The notes beneath the pieces were generated by a model, which saw only the letters and a list, made by a program, of their open reading frames with translations, searched no databases and had not been told where the DNA came from. The position numbers and the translations under genes are program-made. DNA of 64,000 bases, taken from assembly GCA_024364735.1 (NCBI GenBank), contig JAGFNQ010008295.1, forward strand, positions 192,031-256,030, written 5' to 3'. The stretch's first letter is position 1, and every line of letters begins with the position of its first letter. This DNA is from Boesenbergia rotunda. Taxonomy: Eukaryota; Streptophyta; Magnoliopsida; Zingiberales; Zingiberaceae. This document shows, piece by piece, positions 36,479 to 47,153 of the stretch.

Positions 36479-36699
36479 GATGGCTTTGAGAGAAGGCTTC
36501 AGCACCAACCGATCTCCTTTCTTCGACGGGGCTGATTTCCAATATTGGAGGTCAAGGATGGAGTATTACTTGAAGACCAACATCAACATGTGGATCTCTA
36601 TCAAGGAGGGATTCTCCCCTCCAAAGGATGCAAAGGGAAAAGAGCTAGAGTTCTCAAGGTGGTCGGCAGAGCAGATAAGAAAAGGGGAAGCTGATGCAA
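36479..36699 (+). pseudogene. gag N-terminus of copia relic E
   Basis: The ATG at 36479 opens a Gag N-terminus: Arg-Ser-Pro-Phe-Phe-Asp-Gly...Trp-Arg-Ser-Arg-Met, followed by a UBN2-like start with Glu-Phe-Ser-Arg-Trp. After about 73 codons the family resemblance stops and the sequence passes into the opposite-strand gypsy gag. The element is therefore truncated at this junction. Confidence 0.7.
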
Positions 36700-37284
36700 G
36701 AAACTCAAGAAAAGAGTTTATGGAGCCCTGCGGTAGTCTTTAGAACCATCTTTAAGCGGCTCCCGACAAGGTGTTCAAGAACACTCGGCACTTAACATCA
36801 TCTGTATACTGGTGCAACAGGGCCGTATTCTCGAATTTACAAACATGATCCTCAGGATCCGTCTTCCCATCGTAGTCGACAATTCCAGACCCGCGGAACT
36901 GCTTCGGCATGGGATCTTGCACGATCTCTAATGAGAAAGGAGTTGAGGGTGCCTTGTGGAAGACCTTAGGTTCCTCCTTCCTCCCTAGTCTTTCTTCCTA
37001 TCTCAGTGCACTGGTGGCTACTGAGTTGGCCTTCTCCAAATCTCCCAGAGAATCCAATCAGTGTACAGGGACTGCTCCAGCGTGTCCCACCAGTGGTGAG
37101 ATAGATCATCGGTATTGCGGATGCGAGGTGGAGATCCTGGGGATCTCCCCTTGCCCCGAAGCCACTCGCCGTGAGGCGGCCTGCTCGATTTGGTGTTGTT
37201 CGAGCGCACCTTTGACAGCATTGGCCACTAGGCGATCAATTCCTCTTTCATCAGAGTGATGGGTTGTCCCTTCGGTTCTGCCAT
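36700..37284 (-). pseudogene. gag of a Tat-type Ty3-gypsy relic
   Basis: On the minus strand, ATG at 37284 begins Met-Ala-Glu-Pro-Lys and runs 121 residues' worth of context with one break. After stops near 37100 and 36990 the capsid start is clear: Asp-Tyr-Asp-Gly-Lys-Thr-Asp-Pro-Glu-Asp-His, then Gly-Ala-Ala-stop-Arg-Trp-Phe. These are the hallmark blocks of Tat/Ogre-type Gag. It has multiple stops and is 3'-truncated at the copia junction. Confidence 0.75.
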
Positions 37285-37315
37285 TGGTGCTCCTTCTGGT
37301 GCTTTGATTGATGGT

Positions 37316-37332
37316 TTCCCACAAACGGCGCC
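37316..37332 (-). other. Primer binding site of the Tat-type gypsy relic
   Basis: The minus strand reads TGGCGCCGTTTGTGGGA, the classical primer site of Tat/Retand-type gypsy elements, six bases from the LTR. Confidence 0.85.
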
Positions 37333-37337
37333 AAACT

Positions 37338-38337
37338 TGTTCCGGAAGGAATCGACGCGGACGACCAGGCACCAGAGTCCAGCCCACGAGGATGATGATG
37401 AAAGGGAAGGAGCTCTCGCTCTGCGAGATTAACACAGCGTTAATGGGAACACACCGGAGATTTTTCAGCAAAGCCCACTCCGACGCTCAAGTCAACCCTT
37501 GAGTATATGGAAGGAAAAGAACTAAGGAGAAGTATGAGTAAGATGAGCGTCCCCCCCTTTACCTAGGGGGTTGGAATACCTTATATATCTGAGGCGGCGG
37601 TCACACGTGTCCCCACGTCCCCTCAGTTGTCGGTTACTGGATAATCCTTGTAATGACTCTTGCAGTAATTAAATCCAAGACGTTACGATAATTAAGACCT
37701 TAATAGCCGCATATTATGGGCCATGATTATCCAATAATTATCGGTGATAATTATCCACAGATCCTCAAAAAAGGGGACGGTTACTTGAGGTTGGGCCATC
37801 GGATATGATGATTCTCGGGCTTCGCTCCCCCGAGGTGATCTCGGGGTCCTTTGGCCCGGGAGGGTCTCGGGCGTCTGTCTTCCCAAGGTGATCTCTGGGA
37901 TCTGCTCTCCTGAGGTGACCTCGGGTGTCTGTCTTCCCAGGGTGACCCCAGGGATCCATCCTCCTGAGGAGGTCCCAAGAGTAGGTCTGCCCGAGGGGGT
38001 CTCGGGAGTCTACTTTCTCGAGGAGATCTCGGGAGTCTGAGAGAGTCGTTTAGACTCGGTGGTTCTTGACACATAGCTTCTTCAGCCCATGTGTCAACCA
38101 TGGGCTGCTCAACTCCATCAGATATGGTTACTTGAGGTTGGGCCATCGGATAGGATGATTATCGGGCTTCGCTTCCCCGAGGTGATCTTGGGGTCCTTTG
38201 GCCCGGAGGGTCTTGGGCGTTTGTCTTCCCAAGGTGATATCGGCGATCTGTCCTCCCGAGGTGACCTCGGGTGTCTATCTTCCCAGGGTGACCATGTGTC
38301 AACCATGGGCTGCTTAACCCCATCAGATATGATTATT
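37338..38337 (-). repeat. LTR of the Tat-type gypsy relic, with internal duplication
   Basis: It starts TGTTCCGGAAGG next to the primer site. A block beginning GGTTACTTGAGGTTGGGCCA at 37778 recurs from 38127, each with several CCGAGGTGATCTCGGG-like palindromic units. Long proline/arginine-rich open frames on the minus strand are by-products of these repeats. The right end is uncertain. Confidence 0.55.
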
Positions 38338-38399
38338 TGTATACCATCGCTTGTGATGGTTTTTGTTTATATATATAAAATGTACATATGATAATCCTA

Positions 38400-38790
38400 A
38401 ATACAAATATATCCTTCCTTTTTTCGATTTCTGATGGAAATACATTTCTGACGATAAATATCGAACCTGTAAATGCGATATCTTCCAACGCAAATGCAAA
38501 AATTTCCGATAGAATTATAATTCCATCGGAACTATTCCTACGGAAATGCCAATTCCGTCGGACAATATACCGATGGAAATCTTATTTTGTCAGAAATATA
38601 CCAATGGAATCGGATTTCTATCGGTATAATTTTCGACAAAATTATAATTCTTTCATAAATTATACCGACGGTGGTGAATTTTTGTCGGTAGATAACCACT
38701 GACTAATTTTTTGTGAACCAAAAAAATTCCATCGGTATTTATGTTTACCGATGGAATATTCCGTCGGTAATCCTGATTATTTTTGTAGTG
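38400..38790. mobile_element. CACTA transposon end (fragment 1)
   Basis: The sequence ends in TTTTTGTAGTG at 38790, the inverted CACTACAAAAA terminus. It is preceded by many subterminal units CCGATGGAAAT/TTCCGTCGG in both orientations. No partner terminus is found to the left, so it is truncated. Confidence 0.7.
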
Positions 38791-39659
38791 TGTGATCATG
38801 GCTTTTATCTCCAACTACAGTGTGAAATGAGTGTTTGTAGATATAAGTAGCTCCGTTAACATTATCTTTAAGTTCTTTGACCAAATGTAGTCGGACGGGG
38901 AGGAACTTCATCCTATACATACTTCCTTGTATGGATTCACAAGGCATGAAGTGCTCAGACAGATTTACCTCTCCCTTTTCTTAGGGGAAGAACCACTAAT
39001 GAAGACTTGACATATGCCCTTCATGGTCATGAACACAACCTCCGCTTATAACGTCATACTTGGGAGGTTGGCGGTAAGTGCTTTTTAGGCAATAGTCTCC
39101 ACTTTCTATAAAAAAAATCAAGATTCTAGTGGAAAGCCGAGTCGGGGAGGTGAAAGAGGACCAGTCGGTGGCAAGAAAATGTTGTGTTGATATAATCATG
39201 ACCAACACGCATAAGGCTTACCAGACTCAAGATTTTGCATTGCAAGTCATCCAAGAGGAGTCGATACCTCGGTCATAGAGGGTTGCCATGAAGACATGAA
39301 AATTCATCGCAACCAACCGGAAGGGACCACCTGAGTAGCGATAGACTTCCACTCCGAACTCAAATAATACTTGATTGCATGTATATTGCACAACCATGAT
39401 GTTTTTGCTTGGTTAGCTAAGGAAGTCATAGGTGTATATCTGACTGTGATGGCCCATAGGTTAAATAGGTATCCAGAGGTTTGACTAATTTGGCAGAAGA
39501 AGTGAAATTTTTCACCCAAGAAAAAGCAAGTGATCCAAGTAGAAATCAACAAGTTAATGAAAGTTGGGCACATCCGAGAGGTGCAATTCCTAACTTGGCT
39601 AGCCAATGTGGTATTGGTGTCCAAATCGGGAGGCAAGTGGAAGGTCTGTATCGACTTAC
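38791..39659 (+). pseudogene. Tat-type gypsy pol, protease to start of RT
   Basis: Frames shift repeatedly, but ordered blocks are visible. A protease-like Thr-Ser-Ala-Tyr-Asn-Val-Ile-Leu-Gly-Arg lies near 39035. An RT N-terminal segment Val-Leu-Val-Ser-Lys-Ser-Gly-Gly-Lys-Trp lies near 39615, ending Cys-Ile-Asp-Leu at the CACTA insertion. The pol continues at 43653. Confidence 0.7.
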
Positions 39660-40109
39660 CACTACAAGAAAAAAGACCTATTGTGACATTTATTTTATGA
39701 CACTTAATAGTAAATGTCATTATAGACTAATTATAATGACACTTATTAAAATAGATTAATTTTATAAAAAAAAGTATCTCATTAAACCTTTTATCATGAC
39801 ACATTTATAAAATGTCCTTATAAACCTAAATATTTTCTTATTAAAATAGATTATTTAATTTATTTAATTAAACTTCTCCCAAAATACTGCGCGAAACCTA
39901 CTCCTTCTCCAACTTAACCGCGCGAACAACACTGCGAACCCTAATTAAATCGCCTGCTCCTTCCTACGCGAACCCTAAATCGCAGCGCGAATACTCCAAA
40001 TCGCAGCACGCTAACCCTAAATCGTAGCGCGCGAACCTTAAGGCGTCGTCCCTCCTTTTCATCTCCACCCTCATGCGCGAAGTCTAATCTTTCTTTCTCC
40101 CTCGCTCCC

Positions 40110-42159
40110 TGCTCGATCGCCAACTCCCCGGACTCGTCGTCGTCGTCGTCGTCGGGATCCAGGGTATGGATTTCCCATCTCGCCGTTCTTGGCGTAGCAA
40201 TTGTGGCCTCTGCCGGTGTTCATTTCTTTCTACGATGCCGTTCCGGTAAGTTCCAGAGCAGAGTGGCTGGGATAATTCCTGCTCGGTTTGCCTCCTCCCG
40301 CTTCAAGGGGAAGCCCCTTGCTCTAATCCTCGACAAGCCCATGATCCAGGTCTCAATTCTCTTGATCTCGCTGCGTTTTTCTTTACGGATCCGAACTATG
40401 TGTTTCTATTGTCGTGCTTATGCATTCTTATTCGAAGGAAGTCTCGTATTGCTGTTTTTAAAAGTGTTTTAATGCTCTTATATAATCTGTTTGTCACCAG
40501 ATCTCTTGTAGTTGAAATCTGTCATGTATGCTGAATTCTCGTACACTTTCTGTTTTTTTGTGTTATGAAAGATGTAAATATACGTGTGCTGAGACAAGAA
40601 TCATACTACTACTGCTCCTATCATATTTAATTTGACCTTCTTGTCTTTGCATTTGGATATAGTTCAGGCAAACAGTTATTTCACTATATTCTTGTGTTGT
40701 TGATTTTTTTCTTAACAGAGAACATGGGAGAGAGCAAAGCTAGCTTTAACTTTGGAGGATGTTGGTAAGTGTGCACAGTTAATTAACTTAATTGAACGTG
40801 TAAATTATTCTCCAAGAAATAAACATTTCTTTCTAATACATGTAATACTGGTACACTCATCATGAGCAAATGTGTTTGACACTTACATTCCATCATCAGG
40901 TTTATTTGGCACTTATATTCCAATTGCATTCTTTTTCATTTTTAAAATCTCTTAATTATTCAATAGGGTTCAAAAATAGACTAGGATGTCTTTCAGTGTT
41001 GTTAAGTACTCACCGTATCAAGTTGGTGCACTTTCCTAATTTTCTGAGATTATACAATTTCTAGTTCAGTGATTTAATCATTGATTTAGAAGTTAAAATG
41101 ATGAAATTATCACCTATAGGACTAACTCATCTGGGGTTTTCATAAAATTCTTTCATCTGTATTTGTTTCCTCTATTTTGTAGTTGTTGCTACAGATGATG
41201 AGAAGATTGCAGAATGTTGTAGAGGATTTGGAGCTGACGTAGTAATCACATCACTAGAGTGCAGGAATGGTAGAAAAGTTTTTCCTTTGTTTATTTTAAC
41301 CCCTAGGTTCTGAATTGGATAACGTGAAATCTGTCGTTTATAGGGACTGAACGTTGTAGTGAAGCTTTCCAGAAACTTGGGAAGGACTATGACATAGTTG
41401 TCAATATCCAGGGCGACGAGCCTCTTGTTGAACCTGAGATAATAGATGGCATTGTTAAAGCATTGCAGGTGGTTATCAAATTATGTTTTGATGATGGTGT
41501 TCCTGTTCCTACTCGTGCAAAAGATAGTTGTCCATTAACATGTTACCCGTCATTCAAAATTTGATGTCAACTACAATTTGTATGTTAGTCATAGACTCAT
41601 AGTGGCTACATGATTAATTTGTGATAGCAACTGTCACGCCCAAGTGGGGCTCTGTAGCCACCGTATGGCATGGAAACCATTGTGGCAGTGTGACAATCTC
41701 TACGATGGCAGCATAACAATCTCTTTTTGGCATCTATTGAGCCCAAAACAATCTATGAAGGTATGACCTTGGAGTTCATTCTATGATTTAGTAGCGGTTT
41801 ATGATGCACACAATCTACTACTCGAAGAAATTTAACTTCCTCATATTTCTGATTAAGAAGCAAAAGTGCATCTATACTATTCTGATTTTTGAATGTTCAA
41901 AGGAATGCAGGTTCGCATCATTAAGATGTCTTGTTATTCTCATTTCTGTTGCTCGTATCTGCATCAATGTTCTTTGCTATGACTTGCTATCACATTAGTT
42001 ATGAGTTTTTTTTCATAATCATTATCCAGTGTTTTTCTTCCTTTTTTTCCTCCTTAGTTGGTTATGCATTTAACATGTTCTCTCCTTTTCTTTGGAGCAT
42101 ATCTCATGCTGTAGGGAGCTCCTGATGCTATTTTCAGTACTGCTGCCACATCCTTAAAG
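40110..42159 (+). pseudogene. KDSB: Captured 5' part of CMP-KDO synthetase gene
   Basis: CMP-KDO synthetase activates 3-deoxy-manno-octulosonate with CTP for pectin rhamnogalacturonan II. Five exons with GT-AG borders can be read: to 40349, 40719-40764, 41183-41269, 41344-41468 and 42115-42159. Exon 1 has a Ser run, a hydrophobic N-terminal anchor-like segment, and the nucleotidyltransferase signature Ile-Ile-Pro-Ala-Arg-Phe-Ala-Ser-Ser-Arg...Gly-Lys-Pro-Leu. Exon 3 has Ala-Thr-Asp-Asp-Glu-Lys-Ile, exon 4 Asn-Ile-Gln-Gly-Asp-Glu-Pro. All five exons are open. No in-frame ATG precedes the signature; the first is at 40341. The gene stops after Thr-Ser-Leu-Lys, lacking the C-terminal half, and runs directly into TPP codons. 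The fragment alone should not be an active enzyme. Confidence 0.88.
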
Positions 42160-42764
42160 GTTTATAAAGCGCTGGTAGAGAAAACAAAGTTCGACCCAGG
42201 TTCTAGAGTTGAAAACAACACCTTCTCTTTATCAGTCCACTACCGATGTGTTGAGGAAAAGGTGAGAAGAGAAGGAGAACTTTTTAATGATTTGGTTCGT
42301 CACATGCAATTGGTATAATACATAGGCATATTTCTTGTTGAATAATCTGTAGATATGGAACTCATTGGGTGAACTAGTCCATTCAGTGGTGAATGACTAC
42401 CCTGATCTCCTGCTCACCTTAGGAAGAAAGGTATTGGAGATTAACCCGAGCATCGAATGGGACAAGGGGAAGGCTCTTGAGTTCTTAATAGAGCCGATAG
42501 GTGATTAACTTTAAGAAAGAATCATTCATTGACTTTGTGTTCATTCACATAGATATTAATTCTCTTGGTTTGTAGGGTTCGCAAATTGTAACAATGTGTT
42601 TCCAGTGTACTAGGAGATGACCACACCGAAGATGCTTTCAAGGTATCACTTGTTGTGTCCTTAATTTCCTGCTCAACATTTTGAATTTCTGTTCATTCTT
42701 AATCTCTTAATCTCAGGTATTGCATGGAAGAAGACATGGTCTAGGGATCAATGAGTCACTATAA
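42160..42764 (+). pseudogene. TPP: Captured 3' part of trehalose-6-phosphate phosphatase gene
   Basis: TPP dephosphorylates trehalose-6-phosphate. Four exons can be read: 42160-42261, 42353-42500, 42576-42642 and 42717-42764. Motifs in order are Tyr-Lys-Ala-Leu-Val-Glu-Lys-Thr, Ser-Val-His-Tyr-Arg-Cys-Val, Gly-Arg-Lys-Val-Leu-Glu-Ile, Trp-Asp-Lys-Gly-Lys-Ala-Leu-Glu-Phe, and Asp-Asp-His-Thr-Glu-Asp-Ala-Phe-Lys, a HAD-phosphatase Mg site. The catalytic N-terminal HAD motif is absent. Exon 7 of the chimera has a one-base deletion giving TAG at 42611-42613, just before the Asp-Asp motif. The first exon continues the KDSB frame with no intron. Confidence 0.85.
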
Positions 42765-42891
42765 ATTAGTATATGATTTTTTTTATCAAGATCAATGAGT
42801 TTTTTTGGAGAGTTAATATCAGTACTGTCGAGATTTGTTTGTTTTAATTTTATTTCATTTACACAAATTAATATATGATTTTTTTTGTAGG

Positions 42892-42941
42892 TGACAAGAA
42901 TATTGGATTTTGTTCAAGATGTGATGGTTAAAGATTGAAGA
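42892..42941 (+). other. Possible further exon-like piece in CACTA cargo
   Basis: A T-rich tract and TTTGTAG are followed by 15 open codons ending TGA: Val-Thr-Arg-Ile-Leu-Asp-Phe-Val-Gln-Asp. It looks like a 3' terminal exon behind an acceptor site, but I cannot assign a gene. Confidence 0.25.
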
Positions 42942-43652
42942 TGCAGCAAAGTTTGGAAGTTTGGTTATGTTTTGATTTAAGAGAGACTTAATTTTTTGTT
43001 AGTTCTTAAATTAAATACATTGGGTATATTTGTATTGTGATTAGTGCATAAATATTTTTTGAGGTGAATAATTTGACAGTCTTGTATTGCAAAAAAAATT
43101 GACAATTATTGATTAGCACTTTAATTTCAATTTAAAATTTTTATTTGTGTTTATGTTAATTAGTTATATACGTAAATATTTATATCATGAAAATATTAAA
43201 AATGAGTGAGATATTTATTAATATATGATATTTTTTATGTCACAATAGACCACCAAATTATGTAAATAAAAATATCATTATAAAACTCATATGAAGACAT
43301 TTTAAAATGTCATAATAAATAACTATTAATGATAATTTTAAATGTCCTTATAGACTAATATAGCAAACATTTATATGTGTCACTATAAATTATATAACGA
43401 GGCATTTATAAATGTCATTACAAATCTTATAATGACACTTTTTTTTGTCACTATAACAATTATTCATGCTATTAGTGTTGTCACTATTTCTATTTTATAG
43501 TGACATTAAGAATTGTCATAAGTGATAAGACTTTAGACGACATCACTATAGAGGACATTTTAACTTAATGTCACTATATCAAAAATGTCAGTATAAGTAA
43601 TATATGATGACACTTTTCAATGTCATTAAAAGCATTTTTTCTTGTAGTGTAC

Positions 43653-45110
43653 GAGACGTCAATAAGGCCTATCCTAAGGATTGTTATCCTCTTTCCTGCA
43701 TTAATCAACTGGTAGATTTCACTTTTGGTTGCGAGCTTATAGGTATGCAAGAAGCCTACCAGGGCTATCATCAAATTTCCTAGGCTTTTGAAGATAATAA
43801 AAGGTCAGTTTCATCATCTCTACAGGGACCTTTTGTTATACTAGCATGTCGTTTGCCTTAAGGAATACAGGGGAAACCAACCAACGGCTTATGGATCTAG
43901 TCTTTAAGCATCAAATCGCGAGGAACATCGAGGTGAATGTGGATGATATACTAATTAAGACTGTTTGATCTGAGAATCTAATCTCGCATATTAAAGAAAT
44001 GTGTCGTACTTTGAGGCAATATGGACTTAAGTTTAACCCCAACAAATGTCTTTTAGATTCAAGAATAGGAAATTTCCAGGATATATTATAACCGAAAAAG
44101 GGATTGAAGCTAATCTAGAGAAGGTTCAGGTACTCTAGAATATTCCTCCTTCCCGTAATCTCAAAAAAAAAAACACAACAACAAGTTGATTGCATCATGA
44201 CACTTTCTTGATTCATCTCCTACTCCCCCGATTGGAGTCTACCCTTCATTAAGGTGCTGAATATGGATTCCAAGATTAAGTGAGATGCGAAATGTGACAA
44301 GGTCTTTGATGAGTTGAAGGAATATATGCCCCGCTTACTGCTCCTCTCTAAGTCGGCAGTGGGAGACATGTTATGGCTATATCTATCAGCATCGGAGGGA
44401 GTAGTCTCCATGGTCTCGATCCCTATCTATTTTTTGAGCCACCTATTAAAAGACCCCGAGAGAAGGTACACCAATCTAGATAAATTAGCCCTCGAAATGG
44501 CTATCACTACTCGTCGATTAACGTCATATTTTATGGCTCACCTAATCATGGTCCTCACCAACAACATCCTAGGCCGAGTGCAGACAACCCCAGAAGCCTA
44601 AGGGAGATTAATCAAATGGACCTCCGATTTGAGCGAGTATGATATTCAATATCAGCCAAGAATGACCATTAAAGCTCAACCCCTAGCAGATTTCCTAACC
44701 GAAGTTCCCAACTAAGGAGCAGAAGGAACGTGAAAAATTTATATGGATGAATCATCGAATAGGGAAGGTAGTGTTGTCGGGGAACTATTAGTTTCTCCTC
44801 AGGAAGATGCGCTCCAGCTCTTCGTACGACTCAACTTTTGAGTGTTCAATAATGAAATTGATTATGAAGCATTACTCGTAATACTCCAAGCAGTCAAGCA
44901 AGTTCAAATTTCCCGAGTTATCATCTACTCAAATTCCCAATCGGTTAAACAACAGCTAGAAGGAGGCTTCGATGATGCTACATGAATATTTTTGAGAGGT
45001 TGAAAGTCGACTTCCAAGATGTCACTCTATAAAAGATCACCTGAATGGAGAACCAAAGGGAAAATGAGTTGGCCAAACTGGCAAGCACACTTATGACTTG
45101 GAACTAGGAG
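43653..45110 (+). pseudogene. Tat-type gypsy pol, RT to dual RNase H
   Basis: It continues the RT after the CACTA insertion: Asp-Val-Asn-Lys-Ala-Tyr-Pro-Lys-Asp, then Tyr-Gln-Gly-Tyr-His-Gln-Ile and a degenerate active site Asn-Val-Asp-Asp-Ile-Leu-Ile-Lys. A connection and RNase H region follows (44300-44720), with Leu-Leu-Lys-Asp-Pro-Glu-Arg-Arg-Tyr-Thr and Pro-Leu-Ala-Asp-Phe-Leu. A second RNase H-like domain (44735-45110) includes Tyr-Met-Asp-Glu-Ser-Ser-Asn-Arg-Glu-Gly and Asn-Asn-Glu-Ile-Asp-Tyr-Glu-Ala-Leu. The additional RNase H is characteristic of the Tat lineage. Many stops and frameshifts; integrase not found. Confidence 0.78.
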
Positions 45111-46101
45111 GACTCTATGCCCCAGGTTCTATTGATCAAATAGAAATAAAAAGATCTAATATGCATAGATCATTCAAAATAGTATTTACATTACAAAGAG
45201 CTAATCCCTAATCCTAAAATCAAGAGTCTATTCCATAGAAATGGAGTTACGAACAAAAATCATGTTTAAATAACAAAAATTCAGATACAAATTTAGAAAT
45301 TCAAAAATGGAGGAGAAAAGCTTTAGGCTTGTCGCAAGATCGCTCCTTCGGATGCTCCCAATCTCCCCTCCTCAAGTCAATGCTAGATCACCCCCATGAA
45401 GCCTTCTTCGGGCCCCTGGTCGAGATCCCCTTCAAAAGAGGGGTGATCCCCCTTTTATAGTCAATAGGCGAGAGCCCGACACGGGCTGTGCTAGGTGGCA
45501 CGGGTGATGTGATCAAACCACAAGTCCATGGTTGTATCGTCAAGTAATAAAATATCAAATTCACAGGGATTGTTGATTAAACACTAATTGTGTTCACAAA
45601 GCTAGTTATCTAGAAGATGTGTGGTCATGAGAAGAAGAGATTTGAGAAACGAAGAAGTTGAGAGAGAGAGAGAGAGAGAGAAAGGGGAGAAGGTTTGAGA
45701 GCAAAGAGGGTTGATCTACAATGTTAGTTGGAAAGCAAGTGGTCAAAGGGAGAAGTTGGAATTGGAGAGAACGATTCTAGAACTTTGATTTCATTACGAT
45801 GTTAGTTGACATCCCCAATTGTTGCCCACTTTCCTACCTTCATGTTTACATTGTTCTAGGGATTAATTCCGACCAAATTATCGATACAAACCCAAAAGGT
45901 TGAACCAGAGTGTTTATAAAATTTCAATGCTATTAAGTAAAGAGGTTACATAGAAAGTTTGCTTAAAGGGTTACCTCATATTACGTGAGACTCCACGGTT
46001 ATACAATCTAGATTACTCAATTCACTTCCTAATATTTAATTGAAGAAAAGCCATTAACATCATAGTAGCTAATCTTTTGTAGAGAATTGACCCCGCACCT
46101 A
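45111..46101. other. Unassigned retroelement-like DNA
   Basis: No gene is recognised. 45315-45510 resembles an LTR or leader (CTTTTATAGTC TATA-like at about 45455). 45508-46100 contains a GATTGTTGATTAAACACTAA-type leader block seen in plant LTR elements. An AG microsatellite of about 11 units lies near 45664-45688. Confidence 0.35.
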
Positions 46102-46639
46102 CTACAACAAAAATTAACTTTCGACAGCATGCAAATTCACTTTCCACAGTGCGCGTTGCTCAATTAAAAGCTATTGAAAGTCCTAGGTTATTGACAGTGT
46201 TCATTTGCACGCTACAAAAAACACATTCCGCAGTGCACAATGCATGCTGCAAAATGTGTTTTGCATCATGAATTTACGTACGTTGTTGATGTTCTTATGT
46301 ATATTTAAAAAAATCATTTTCACTGACAAAAACGATCAAACAAAATTAATAAACATGATTATTGTTCACTATACCAAAATCCAAAACAAGATGCAAAATC
46401 TCTAACAAACTAGCTAGTACATATATAACAACGATTAAACTTTCATTCCACACAAATTAGTAGAATATGTATCAATCACACAATACTATAAATTTAGATA
46501 ACTATGAGTGTGTGAAAAAAGAATAATTAAGAACTAGATATCACCTAAAAAGACGTGTGTGAAAAAACATAAAAAGATATTAAAAAAAAGATAACTATTG
46601 CTTTTATTATCATTTTCTCTCAGACAACTTAAGTACTAG
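46102..46639. mobile_element. CACTA-like end (fragment 3)
   Basis: CTACTACAACAAAAATTAAC near 46101 followed by TTTCGACAGCATGC and TTTCCACAGTGCGC subterminal units is the style of a CACTA terminus. No matching right end is seen. The body is AT-rich and non-coding. Confidence 0.4.
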
Positions 46640-47119
46640 GCTTTCCATTCACTGTCTGAAATTGGATAGACCACTCCTACATCCCACAACTTGAACACCT
46701 CTTTTCAAACCACCTCTTTTATATTTGGGTTCAATCGTCTTTGATATTTTATTGAAGATTTATAATCATTTTCAAGTAAAATTCTATGCATGCAATAGGA
46801 TGGGTTTATTCCTTTTATGTTTTCAATGGTGTGTCTTAGGACTTTTCCTGTGTAGTCTGAGCTCCATCAATAATTTTTGAGTTTCGGCCTCATTCAAATC
46901 AACATTTACAATCACAGAGTAGGTGGAATTTCATCTCATAAATTCATATATATGGTTCAAAGGAAATGGCTTAAGCTCAACTTGAGGAACCTTCACCTTT
47001 GCTTCTTTATCTTCTCTTAATTCAGAATTCTCAAGACTCTGGATGTTTGTCCATTCCCTACAATAAGTCACGATATACATCCTCTCAATATAATTCTTCA
47101 TTGATTTTTTCTTGAACAA
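46640..47119 (-). pseudogene. Athila-like gypsy pol fragment (start of RT)
   Basis: The minus strand encodes Val-Glu-Leu-Lys-Pro-Phe-Pro, then after a stop Ser-Val-Ile-Val-Asn-Val-Asp-Leu-Asn-Glu, His-Pro-Ile-Ala-Cys-Ile and a Val-Lys-like RT approach. This order fits the linker and first RT block of Athila-type elements. Stops break it throughout. Confidence 0.6.
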
Positions 47120-47153
47120 TTGTATGTAATACCTCCACTCTACGACAAGTATC

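Larger units (their letters stand above)
39660..43649 (+). mobile_element. Complete CACTA transposon with two captured gene fragments
   Basis: Terminal inverted repeats CACTACAAGAAAAAA are perfect over 15 bases at both ends, and the 3-bp duplication TAC flanks it (39657-39659 and 43650-43652). Subterminal units of the (A)TGTCATTATA type occur in both orientations at 39680-39830 and 43190-43630. The cargo is an intron-containing KDSB fragment (about 40110-42159) joined directly to an intron-containing TPP fragment (42160-42764). No transposase is present, so it is non-autonomous and needs a CACTA transposase in trans. It sits inside the RT codons of a gypsy relic, and removing it with one TAC restores that reading frame locally. 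Confidence 0.9.

Noticed and set aside
37765..38306. Several long minus-strand open frames rich in Pro, Arg and Ser
   Set aside because: They result from duplicated palindromic units in the Tat-type LTR; periodic and without a domain.
40110..42764. An intact, functional KDSB or TPP gene
   Set aside because: KDSB lacks its C-terminal half and an in-frame start before its signature. TPP lacks its catalytic N-terminus and has a frameshift. Both sit inside a transposon.
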